Shown here: positions 36,264-43,114 of the stretch, piece after piece
Layout: the number at the start of each line of letters is the position of its first letter
How positions within the stretch are numbered: position 1 is the first letter of the stretch
Origin: Candidatus Planktophila versatilis
GTDB taxonomy: Bacteria; Actinomycetota; Actinomycetes; Nanopelagicales; Nanopelagicaceae
Assembly (NCBI RefSeq): GCF_002288265.1
Contig: NZ_CP016778.1
Coordinates: 1,178,001-1,242,000, forward strand
Length of the DNA stretch: 64,000 nt
Direction of reading: 5' to 3'
Notes under the pieces: model-generated
Database searches by the model: none
What the model was told of the DNA's origin: nothing
Seen by the model: the letters and a program-made list of their open reading frames with translations, nothing else
Program-made: the position numbers and the translations under genes

Positions 36264-36781
36264 CGACCTGTTCCTCCATATACAACTGCTTCGATCTGAT
36301 CGGCATCGAGTCCAAATGCGGTGTGGGCAGCCTTTGCCGCGCGCTCAAGGTCTGCCTGACGAACGATGACCGAGATGCGAATTTCAGAGGTAGAAATCAT
36401 TTCAATGTTAACTCCGGCATCAGCCATGGCCGCGAAGAATGTAGCTGTCACACCTGGATGTGAACGCATTCCTGCTCCCACAAGTGAGAGTTTGCCGATT
36501 GTGTCATCGTAAATAATTGATGCAAATCCAACTTCGCCTTGAATGCGTTGCAATACAGTCGTTGCCTTCTGTCCTTCAGTCTTTGAGACGGTAAAGGAAA
36601 TATCTGTCAGGCCAGTAGCGGCGGCAGAAACATTCTGAACAATCATGTCAACGTTAATGTCGTTATCGGCAACGGCTTGGAAGATGCGGGCAGCAACGCC
36701 GGTGCGGTCAGGCACGCCCACGATTGTGACTTTAGCTTCTGACTTATCGTGCGCTACGCCAGAGATGATTGCTTGCTCCAT
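36260..36781 (-). CDS. lysC: Aspartate kinase beta subunit (internal start in lysC)
   Basis: Met251 of the lysC frame is preceded on the minus strand by GGAGG with a four-base spacer before the ATG at 36781, far stronger than expected by chance inside a gene. In corynebacteria the beta subunit (regulatory ACT domains only) starts at the equivalent Met, with the same MEQA/MEEA...[10 protein letters not shown] context. The product would be 173 residues containing both ACT domains, forming an alpha2beta2 enzyme with feedback control by Lys and Thr. Homology of position is known; expression here is inferred. Confidence 0.65.
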   Translation of the reverse strand: MEQAIISGVAHDKSEAKVTIVGVPDRTGVAARIFQAVADNDINVDMIVQNVSAAATGLTDISFTVSKTEGQKATTVLQRIQGEVGFASIIYDDTIGKLSLVGAGMRSHPGVTATFFAAMADAGVNIEMISTSEIRISVIVRQADLERAAKAAHTAFGLDADQIEAVVYGGTGR

Positions 36782-37531
36782 GGTGCCTCCATCCGGATGG
36801 TTTTCAACCACCCATGTTCCTTCGTTAGGTGAAAATGATGATCGGACGTGAATCGGTAAATTAAATCGGCGCGCATACTCGACACAACGCAAATGCAGAA
36901 CTTTCGCACCAGCTGCAGCAAGTTCTAACATCTCTTCATATGTAACAGTCTTTAACTTGCGCGCAGCTGGAACAACTCGTGGATCGGCTGAAAAGACGCC
37001 ATCGACATCTGTAAAAATCTCACAAACATCTGCCTCTAGTGCAGCGGCGAGCGCCACCGCAGTTGTATCGGACCCACCACGGCCTAAAGTTGTAATGTCT
37101 TTTGTATCTTGGGAAATTCCTTGGAAGCCGGCAACAATTGCAATAGCCCCACCATCGATAGCTTCCCGAATCCGACCCGGTGTCACATCAATGATGCGCG
37201 CTTTGCCATGAACTGAATCTGTAATTACGCCAGCTTGCGATCCAGTAAAGGAAAGTGCTTCAAAGCCAAGATTGTTAATTGCCATCGCAAGCACGGCCAT
37301 TGAAATGCGCTCACCAGCGGTGAGCAACATATCCAGCTCGCGTCCCTGCGGAATCGGAGTGACGGCATTGGCCAGTTCGATGAGTTCATCAGTGGTATCG
37401 CCCATGGCGCTGACCACGACGACAACCTGATTGCCGGCCTTTTTTGTCGCCACAATGCGGGCAGCCACGCGCTTCATGCCCTCGGCATCAGCTACAGAGG
37501 AGCCACCAAATTTCTGAACAATCAGACCCAT
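36260..37531 (-). CDS. lysC: Aspartate kinase (alpha subunit)
   Basis: The 423-residue enzyme phosphorylates aspartate, the first step to Lys, Thr, Met and DAP. The kinase domain starts [11 protein letters not shown] and includes [30 protein letters not shown] and [12 protein letters not shown]. Two ACT domains at about residues 265-415 bind the feedback amino acids. It precedes asd with a four-base overlap. No clear -10 is visible before its ATG. Confidence 0.96.
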   Translation of the reverse strand: MGLIVQKFGGSSVADAEGMKRVAARIVATKKAGNQVVVVVSAMGDTTDELIELANAVTPIPQGRELDMLLTAGERISMAVLAMAINNLGFEALSFTGSQAGVITDSVHGKARIIDVTPGRIREAIDGGAIAIVAGFQGISQDTKDITTLGRGGSDTTAVALAAALEADVCEIFTDVDGVFSADPRVVPAARKLKTVTYEEMLELAAAGAKVLHLRCVEYARRFNLPIHVRSSFSPNEGTWVVENHPDGGTMEQAIISGVAHDKSEAKVTIVGVPDRTGVAARIFQAVADNDINVDMIVQNVSAAATGLTDISFTVSKTEGQKATTVLQRIQGEVGFASIIYDDTIGKLSLVGAGMRSHPGVTATFFAAMADAGVNIEMISTSEIRISVIVRQADLERAAKAAHTAFGLDADQIEAVVYGGTGR

Positions 37532-37621
37532 GGCTTAAGTGTGAAGCAGGAGAAAAAATGACGCCACCCAATTATCCAAAAATCTTACTATGTGAGATGC
37601 TCCAGCGCCCAGATAATGAGA

Positions 37622-38227
37622 CTAAAGGTTTGTACGGCCCTCAAAGGCACGACCGAGCGTGACTTCATCTGCATATTCCAGATCTCCGCCCACAGGCAAA
37701 CCCGAAGCTAAGCGCGAGACGTTGATGCCCATCGGCTTAATCAGGCGAGCCAGGTAGGTGGCAGTGGCTTCACCTTCAAGGTTGGGATCTGTGGCCAAAA
37801 TGATTTCAGTAATCGATGAGTCTGCCAGCCGCTGCATTAATTCTCGGATGCGCAGTTGGTCTGGGCCAATTCCATCAATGGGACTAATGGCGCCACCAAG
37901 CACATGGTATTTCCCACGGAATTCGCGCGTGCGCTCGATTGCAATCACATCTTTACTCTCTTCAACGACACAAATCTTTGTTCCATCACGTCGTGGGTCG
38001 CGACAAATTCGGCACTCGGTCTCCTCTGAAACATTGCCACACTGCGTGCAGAACTTAACCCGCTCTTTCACCGTGCGAACTGCCTCAACTAAGTTAGCTG
38101 CTACTTCAGAATCTGCTTGCAAGATATGAAATGCAATACGTTGGGCGCTCTTGGGTCCAATTCCTGGCAGCCGACCTAGCGCATCAATGAGGTCCTGGAT
38201 CGCGCCTTCATACATTCCGGTTGACAT
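37622..38227 (-). CDS. recR: Recombination protein RecR
   Basis: The 201-residue protein loads RecA with RecO at gaps. It has the N-terminal helix-hairpin-helix ([20 protein letters not shown]), the four-Cys zinc finger [16 protein letters not shown] near 57-72, and a Toprim domain with [12 protein letters not shown] and [13 protein letters not shown]. Its ATG overlaps the dnaX stop by one base (TAATG). Confidence 0.96.
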   Translation of the reverse strand: MSTGMYEGAIQDLIDALGRLPGIGPKSAQRIAFHILQADSEVAANLVEAVRTVKERVKFCTQCGNVSEETECRICRDPRRDGTKICVVEESKDVIAIERTREFRGKYHVLGGAISPIDGIGPDQLRIRELMQRLADSSITEIILATDPNLEGEATATYLARLIKPMGINVSRLASGLPVGGDLEYADEVTLGRAFEGRTNL

Positions 38228-39957
38228 TATTCGTGATTCGTTTCGCTAATGACAGTGGCACCAAGTTCGGAGGCAAGGAGCGCTGCACCCGATAGTTGGG
38301 ACTTATCTGTTGGAGCCTCTGATGTTCGCACCGCACGTGATTCTGGTGTTGCTGTTATATCAATACTTGGATCAACTGTAACTTCAATCTTGCGATCAAG
38401 GCCAACAACTTCAATAAATGCCTGGCGCAGAATCTCATCTGATTCGCTGCGCACAAATGAATCACGTGCACCTGAATTAACGATTCCGATAGTGATGTTC
38501 TTATCATCCACACCAAGAATCTGTGCACTAGCTGATAACAGTGACCAGGTAAGGCGGCGGCGCTTCTTCACATTTTCAATCACATCAGGCCACAACCTTC
38601 GCAGCCCTGCCACATCAATGGAATCAATCTGAGCTTTTGCAGGCGCAGCAGCTTCCTTCTTTGCATTACTTTCTTCAGCCACAACTTCGACGGCAGCAGC
38701 TTCTTTTACTGGCTTAACAGGGGCTTCCCGTTTTGCTTCAGCAGTTGCCGCACTTACATAATCGGCTCTATCAACGGCTCGAGGCTGTGGGGCAATACTT
38801 TCAACGCGCTCCAGCCGTTCGATGCGAGCGAGAAGTCCTGATTCACCGGCATCGCCCATCGGTAGCAATATGCGCCCGCAGATGAGTTCAAGAATAAGAC
38901 GCGGCGCAGTTGCTCCACGCATTTGAGTGAGTCCCTCTGCTGCAATATCTGCAGCGCGAGATAACGATGCTTGTCCGATGTTCTGTGCCTGCCCGCGCAT
39001 CCGTTCGAGTTGATCATCTGGAAGTTCGCGCAAGATGCTGTTGGCATTTGTCGCATCTAGCGCGTCAACAATCATGAGATCGCGCAATCGTTCGAGTAAA
39101 TCCTGAGTGAAGCGACGTGGGTCATGTCCTGATTCAATAACCCGGTCCACTGTCTTAAATAGCGTTGCACCATCGCGGGCAGCGATGGCATCCATCGCAT
39201 CATCAAGGAGCGCCCCATCGGTAAAGCCAAGAAGTTGAATTGCGATGTCATAACTCACTCCATCTTTGCCAGCACCGGCAAGGAGTTGGCCAAGGACAGA
39301 TAAAGCATCTCGAACTGAGCCACCGGAGGCACGAACTACAAGTGGCAGAACACCCTTTGCAACTTGCACGCCTTCTGATTGGCAGATGCCTTCAAGATGT
39401 GTGGTCAGAGTTCCTGGCGGTACTAAACGAAATGGGTAGTGATGGGTACGTGAGCGAATTGTTGAGATTAACTTCTCTGGCTCGGTTGTGGCAAAGATAA
39501 AAATTACGTGGGGAGGTGGTTCTTCCACAACTTTGAGTAGTGCATTTGAAGCACCTGGCCCTAGCTGATGTGCCTCATCAATAATGTAAATCTTGTACTT
39601 ACTTTGTACTGGTGCAAAGAATGCTTTATCGCGAAGATCGCGGGCATCATCGACCAGCCCATGTGTTGCCGCATCGAGTTCAATCACATCGATAGAGCCA
39701 GGACCATTTGCTACTAGATCTTTACATGATTGGCAGATGCCACATGGATTCGGCGTGGGTCCTTTTTCGCAGTTAAGTGAGCGTGCCATGATGCGAGCGC
39801 TCGAAGTTTTTCCGCAACCACGAGGTCCGCTAAAGAGATATGCGTGATGAGTTTTTCCTGATTCGAGCGCGTTTGAAAGCGGAACAGTGACATGTTCTTG
39901 GCCGATGACATCTGCAAATACAGAGGGGCGATACTTTCGATATAACGCTAACGACAT
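38227..39957 (-). CDS. dnaX: DNA polymerase III subunit gamma/tau
   Basis: The 576-residue clamp-loader ATPase has [19 protein letters not shown] at the start, Walker [14 protein letters not shown] near 45, the zinc module CGICQSC near 76, Walker [10 protein letters not shown] and sensor [10 protein letters not shown] Pro/Ala/Lys-rich linker (about 385-440) leads to a C-terminal tau-type domain. No clear slippery sequence for a separate gamma form was noticed. dnaX-recR is a conserved pair, and SRP RNA lies just upstream. Confidence 0.95.
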   Translation of the reverse strand: MSLALYRKYRPSVFADVIGQEHVTVPLSNALESGKTHHAYLFSGPRGCGKTSSARIMARSLNCEKGPTPNPCGICQSCKDLVANGPGSIDVIELDAATHGLVDDARDLRDKAFFAPVQSKYKIYIIDEAHQLGPGASNALLKVVEEPPPHVIFIFATTEPEKLISTIRSRTHHYPFRLVPPGTLTTHLEGICQSEGVQVAKGVLPLVVRASGGSVRDALSVLGQLLAGAGKDGVSYDIAIQLLGFTDGALLDDAMDAIAARDGATLFKTVDRVIESGHDPRRFTQDLLERLRDLMIVDALDATNANSILRELPDDQLERMRGQAQNIGQASLSRAADIAAEGLTQMRGATAPRLILELICGRILLPMGDAGESGLLARIERLERVESIAPQPRAVDRADYVSAATAEAKREAPVKPVKEAAAVEVVAEESNAKKEAAAPAKAQIDSIDVAGLRRLWPDVIENVKKRRRLTWSLLSASAQILGVDDKNITIGIVNSGARDSFVRSESDEILRQAFIEVVGLDRKIEVTVDPSIDITATPESRAVRTSEAPTDKSQLSGAALLASELGATVISETNHE

Positions 39958-40042
39958 CTTTTTCTACTCTCGTGAAGGTCGCAATTCAATTCACTTCTAA
40001 TTGGCTGCGAGCTGATTAACTTCTGACTGCATTTATTGATTT

Positions 40043-40138
40043 GGGACCTCCGGTGCACCCGTCAGAGCGTACCTACCCTTGCTGTATTCCTACCCTGGGG
40101 GAGTTCGGTACGGTGGCGTCGCACCGGAGATCTGACCC
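40043..40138 (-). ncRNA. ffs: Signal recognition particle RNA (small 4.5S-like type)
   Basis: On the minus strand a long helix (CTCCGGTGC with GCACCGGAG) closes the molecule. The apical hairpin contains the conserved Ffh-binding pattern CAGG-GTA-GGAA-TAC-AGCA with a GGAA tetraloop at 40087-40090. About 96 nt matches the small bacterial form. The location between dnaX and a tRNA-Ser is the usual actinobacterial one. The ends are approximate. Confidence 0.88.
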
Positions 40139-40227
40139 AATCTTAAGTGTCAGAGCACTCACTTGGACACCGATACCCTTAGCCGGTCGGACTCACGGGC
40201 TTCATTGAAGCAGGTAGGTATGACTCA

Positions 40228-40315
40228 GGAGGATTCGCATAGCGGCCGAGTGCGCACGCTTGGAAAGCGTGTATAGGGCAACCTATCGAGGGTTCAAATC
40301 CCTCATCCTCCGCCA
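40228..40315 (+). tRNA. tRNA-Ser (anticodon GGA), CCA encoded
   Basis: The long-variable-arm cloverleaf has acceptor GGAGGAT/ATCCTCC, anticodon stem CACGC/GCGTG with loop TTGGAAA (GGA), a variable arm TATAGGGCAACCTAT, T arm GAGGG-TTCAAAT-CCCTC, discriminator G and an encoded CCA. Its 3' end is partly duplicated downstream at 41271-41291 and more weakly at 41530-41543. Confidence 0.95.
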
Positions 40316-40338
40316 GTAGGTGCAAAATAAATGAAAAC

Positions 40339-41196
40339 TTATTTGCAGTAGTCGCTCGTCTGTCCATTTTTGCCATCACGAGAAGGAAGCAATTTCACCG
40401 CCAAGCTGTCAGCTTGAGGCAGTGAATTAAGCCAACAAATACCGTAAGAATCTGCTGGATACTGAGAATGAGCGCTAGCCCAAGCAGGATCTTTTGATGC
40501 TTCATTTTTCTGACGCATATCATAAACGCCGAAATCTACAGAGACATTATTGAGGAAACCAACTTCCGTGGCAATCACTTCACCGACCGTTACAGCGACA
40601 GGCGGGCTTACTGGGTCAGTGCGAGTGTCTTCCTTTATCGGAAACGCATTAACTACCGCTTCAAATTTTGGGGTCAATTTTCTTAAATGATCGAATCGGA
40701 AGGAAACTCCACAATTTCCATCAAACTCAAAGAGATACTGAATCTCTCCCATTTCTCTATAACGAACAACCCGTGTGATCTTGCCATTTAGTGGGATCTT
40801 CACTGTTACCAAATTGTCGGTCGCATTATCAAAACCAAAACCACCATGAGCTTTGTAATTTCCGCCTCGTTCCTGTCCCGGATAAAGAATCGATGTGACC
40901 TTTGAAAGGTCAACCGGTGTTTGAAGAAGCGGAGTTGGACATGATGACGATGGAGTGGCACCAGCATTTGGAGATGAGGATGCCGGTGAAGTAGGAGAAC
41001 TGCCCTTGGTGCCAACTCCTTTATTCCAAACAAGTTTCTTACCACTCTTGATGCATGTGTACTTGATCTCTGCGGATGTACTGATCTGGCCAAGTTTTTT
41101 ACAAGTAGTGCCAGGTTTTACCGCCGCTGTTGCAGTTGAAAGGTTTAACGAAAGAACTAAGCAACCAATTACTATGGTTGCAGATACTCGCTTCAT
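40339..41196 (-). CDS. Secreted protein with Cys-pair module and M23-like domain
   Basis: The 285-residue protein has a signal peptide (about 1-25, ending ATAA). A module PGTTCK-GQ-YTCIK-GKKLVW-KGV follows, shared with the protein at 5556-6467, and then a Ser/Pro-rich linker (about 65-85). The rest has HGGFGFD, a strand-turn VKIPLNGKITRVV and SFRFDHL, which loosely follow the His-Asp and His elements of M23/LytM-like hairpin domains. The full HxxxD/HxH zinc site is not clear, so it may be non-catalytic. The gene lies alone between tRNA-Ser and a tRNA-Ser 3' remnant, convergent with the tRNA. Confidence 0.68.
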   Translation of the reverse strand: MKRVSATIVIGCLVLSLNLSTATAAVKPGTTCKKLGQISTSAEIKYTCIKSGKKLVWNKGVGTKGSSPTSPASSSPNAGATPSSSCPTPLLQTPVDLSKVTSILYPGQERGGNYKAHGGFGFDNATDNLVTVKIPLNGKITRVVRYREMGEIQYLFEFDGNCGVSFRFDHLRKLTPKFEAVVNAFPIKEDTRTDPVSPPVAVTVGEVIATEVGFLNNVSVDFGVYDMRQKNEASKDPAWASAHSQYPADSYGICWLNSLPQADSLAVKLLPSRDGKNGQTSDYCK

Positions 41197-41203
41197 ACCT
41201 CCA

Positions 41204-41209
41204 AGAATA
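41204..41209 (-). promoter_or_regulatory. -10 element, leaderless promoter of the secreted protein gene at 41196
   Basis: TATTCT on the minus strand is followed by seven bases and the ATG at 41196. A GGAGG directly abuts the ATG but is too close to act as a normal Shine-Dalgarno sequence. Confidence 0.45.
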
Positions 41210-41270
41210 TCAACGGGATAGTAACGCGAACAGAGGTTTGGAACGGCGAATTACCCAGGCTGAAGAGCAT

Positions 41271-41291
41271 AAATCCCTAATCCTCCGCCAG
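41271..41291 (+). repeat. Remnant of the tRNA-Ser 3' end (20 of 21 bases)
   Basis: These 21 bases match 40296-40316 (T-loop end, T stem, acceptor strand, discriminator, CCA and one more base) with a single C-to-A change. The copy is in direct orientation and separated from tRNA-Ser by one secreted-protein gene, like an attachment-site duplication. Confidence 0.75.
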
Positions 41292-41318
41292 GTGTGAGCC
41301 GGAAGTATTTGGCCCAGA

Positions 41319-41489
41319 TTACGAAGCGATAGTGAAAACTGTTGGCAGCGTGAGATGTTTATTAGACATCAAGCTTGAATACCCGCACTCATCGCAGAGA
41401 ACCATCGGTCCTTTTTCTGCATTCATAACAAGTTCGAGGTCTTGCGAACGGCACAAGAAACACTCTGGTAGATCATTAATTTGTGACAC
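41319..41489 (-). CDS. Small zinc-ribbon protein
   Basis: The 56-residue frame starts at GTG 41489, five bases after AAGGGG, and ends at 41321-41319. It has two Cys pairs, CFLC at residues 10-13 and CDEC at 32-35, spaced as in a zinc ribbon, with GYSSLM after the second pair. No other domain is present. An in-frame stop lies upstream of the GTG with no other start, so the start is well fixed. It lies between two remnants of the tRNA-Ser 3' end. The function is unknown; the family was not recognised. Confidence 0.68.
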   Translation of the reverse strand: MSQINDLPECFLCRSQDLELVMNAEKGPMVLCDECGYSSLMSNKHLTLPTVFTIAS

Positions 41490-41529
41490 AGCAACCCCTT
41501 CTTTAGCAAGTAATCGGCTGGGGAAGCGT

Positions 41530-41543
41530 CCTAATTCTCCGCC
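41530..41543 (+). repeat. Weak second remnant of the tRNA-Ser 3' end
   Basis: CCTAATTCTCCGCC matches the remnant at 41277-41290 (CCTAATCCTCCGCC) in 13 of 14 bases and the tRNA-Ser acceptor end in 12 of 14. It is short and could be chance, but it falls on the far side of the zinc-ribbon gene. Confidence 0.4.
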
Positions 41544-41602
41544 TCACCGTGTAGGTACTCAGCGGCTAATAGTGAATGTCAGGTAAATAATGGGCGAAGA
41601 AA

Positions 41603-43021
41603 TTAAATCTCTACGCCAATGTATTTCGTCTGCAAGAACTCATGCACTCCCTCAAAGCCACCTTCGCGCCCAAGGCCCGATTGCTTTACACCACCGAATG
41701 GCGCAGCAGGGTCAGAGATTAATCCGCGGTTGATTGCAACCATGCCAGCATCGATACCTTCTGCAAATCGGATGGCACGCTTTAAATCTTGCGAATACAC
41801 GAAACTCATGAGCCCATATTCAGTGTCATTAGCCAGTACAAGGGCCTCTTCATCAGTATCAAAGAGTGCAATCGGTGCAACTGGGCCAAAGATTTCATTA
41901 GCCAAGAGGTCATCATCTTTGGAAACTTCAAGCACGGTTGCTGGATAGAAAGCACCAGGACCATCAGGAGTAGTAGCACCGAGGTGAACTTTGGCACCAC
42001 GCGCTTTTGAAGCATCGACAAGTTCGGCAATCTTGTTTCGCTCTTTCATCGAAACACTTGCCCCAAGCTGTGTTCCAGCTTCTCGACCAACGCCCATTTT
42101 CATAGCCGCCATTGCCTTTGTAAATTCTGCAATGAATTTATCGCCAATAGCACGCGCGACATAGATGCGGTTGGCAGCATTACATGCAGCGCCACCATTG
42201 CGCATCTTTGCCAGCATCAAACCCTTTACGGCTTCTTCCACATTTGCATCATCTAGAACAACGAATGGCGCATTACCACCCATTTCCATCGAGCAACGAA
42301 TTACTTGATCTGCTGCTTCTTTAAGCAGAATCTTTCCGACCTGGGTGGATCCAGTAAATGACAAATTCTTTACCCGATCATCGTGAAGCAGTTTGCTAAT
42401 TGCTGGACCAGTTTTCGCTGGAAGAATTACATTTAAGACGCCCTTGGGTAATCCACAACGCTCAAGGATGTCGGCGATAGCGAGGGCAGTCAGTGGTGTT
42501 TCACCAGCAGGTTTCAAAATCATGGTGCAGCCTGCGGCAATGGCTGGACCAATCTTGCGCGTTGCCATTCCGGCAGGAAAATTCCACGGTGTAATTAAAA
42601 GCGAGACACCAATAGGTTGGTGTGTGACCAGAATTCGCTTATCCCCCGAAGGTGCCATTCTGAAATCACCTGAAATTCGAACAGTCTCTTCAGCAAACCA
42701 GCGGAAAAATTCTGCCGCGTAATTCACTTCAGCCCTTGCATCAGGTAAAGCTTTACCATTTTCTTTTGAGATCAGTTCAGCCAAGTAATCGGCTTCGGCA
42801 ATCATCATCTCAAAGGCTTTCCGCAAAATTTCACTTCGCACGCGTGGGGCAGTCTGTGCCCACGATGGGCCCGCGCGGTCGGCGGCCTCTACGGCGGCGA
42901 GGTTCTGATCATCACTGGATGTGGCAACTTTGGCGATAACAGAGCCGTCACTGGGGTCGATAACGTCTAGCGTGCCGATTCCATCTACCCATTGACCATC
43001 TATATATAACTGAGTGCGCAT
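41603..43021 (-). CDS. gabD: NAD(P)-dependent succinate-semialdehyde dehydrogenase
   Basis: The 472-residue ALDH-family enzyme oxidises succinate semialdehyde (or a related aldehyde) to the acid. It has TPWNFPAGMATRKIGPAIAAG, SFTGSTQVGKILL, MEMGGNAPFVV with the catalytic Glu, and NGGAACNAANRIYV with the catalytic Cys. The final part has NEIFGPVAPIALF and GGVKQSGLGREGG. It resembles GabD more than other ALDHs, but the exact aldehyde is inferred. A TATGCT -10 lies six bases before the ATG. Confidence 0.85.
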   Translation of the reverse strand: MRTQLYIDGQWVDGIGTLDVIDPSDGSVIAKVATSSDDQNLAAVEAADRAGPSWAQTAPRVRSEILRKAFEMMIAEADYLAELISKENGKALPDARAEVNYAAEFFRWFAEETVRISGDFRMAPSGDKRILVTHQPIGVSLLITPWNFPAGMATRKIGPAIAAGCTMILKPAGETPLTALAIADILERCGLPKGVLNVILPAKTGPAISKLLHDDRVKNLSFTGSTQVGKILLKEAADQVIRCSMEMGGNAPFVVLDDANVEEAVKGLMLAKMRNGGAACNAANRIYVARAIGDKFIAEFTKAMAAMKMGVGREAGTQLGASVSMKERNKIAELVDASKARGAKVHLGATTPDGPGAFYPATVLEVSKDDDLLANEIFGPVAPIALFDTDEEALVLANDTEYGLMSFVYSQDLKRAIRFAEGIDAGMVAINRGLISDPAAPFGGVKQSGLGREGGFEGVHEFLQTKYIGVEI

Positions 43022-43027
43022 AAGATA

Positions 43028-43033
43028 AGCATA
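43028..43033 (-). promoter_or_regulatory. -10 element, leaderless promoter of gabD
   Basis: TATGCT on the minus strand is followed by TATCTT and the ATG at 43021. Confidence 0.4.
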
Positions 43034-43114
43034 CTTACGAGATATCGATGGGTCACCTAAAATGGTTTCCTACGCAGCGGTGATGCCTTAACTGCAACGC
43101 CCGAGGGAGTAGAA

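Noticed and set aside
40179-40379. 66-residue minus-strand frame over tRNA-Ser
   Set aside because: Antisense of tRNA-Ser; the Cys/Ser-rich translation comes from the tRNA sequence.
41332-41586. 84-residue plus-strand frame
   Set aside because: It overlaps the better supported zinc-ribbon gene on the minus strand and has no ribosome site, promoter or domain.
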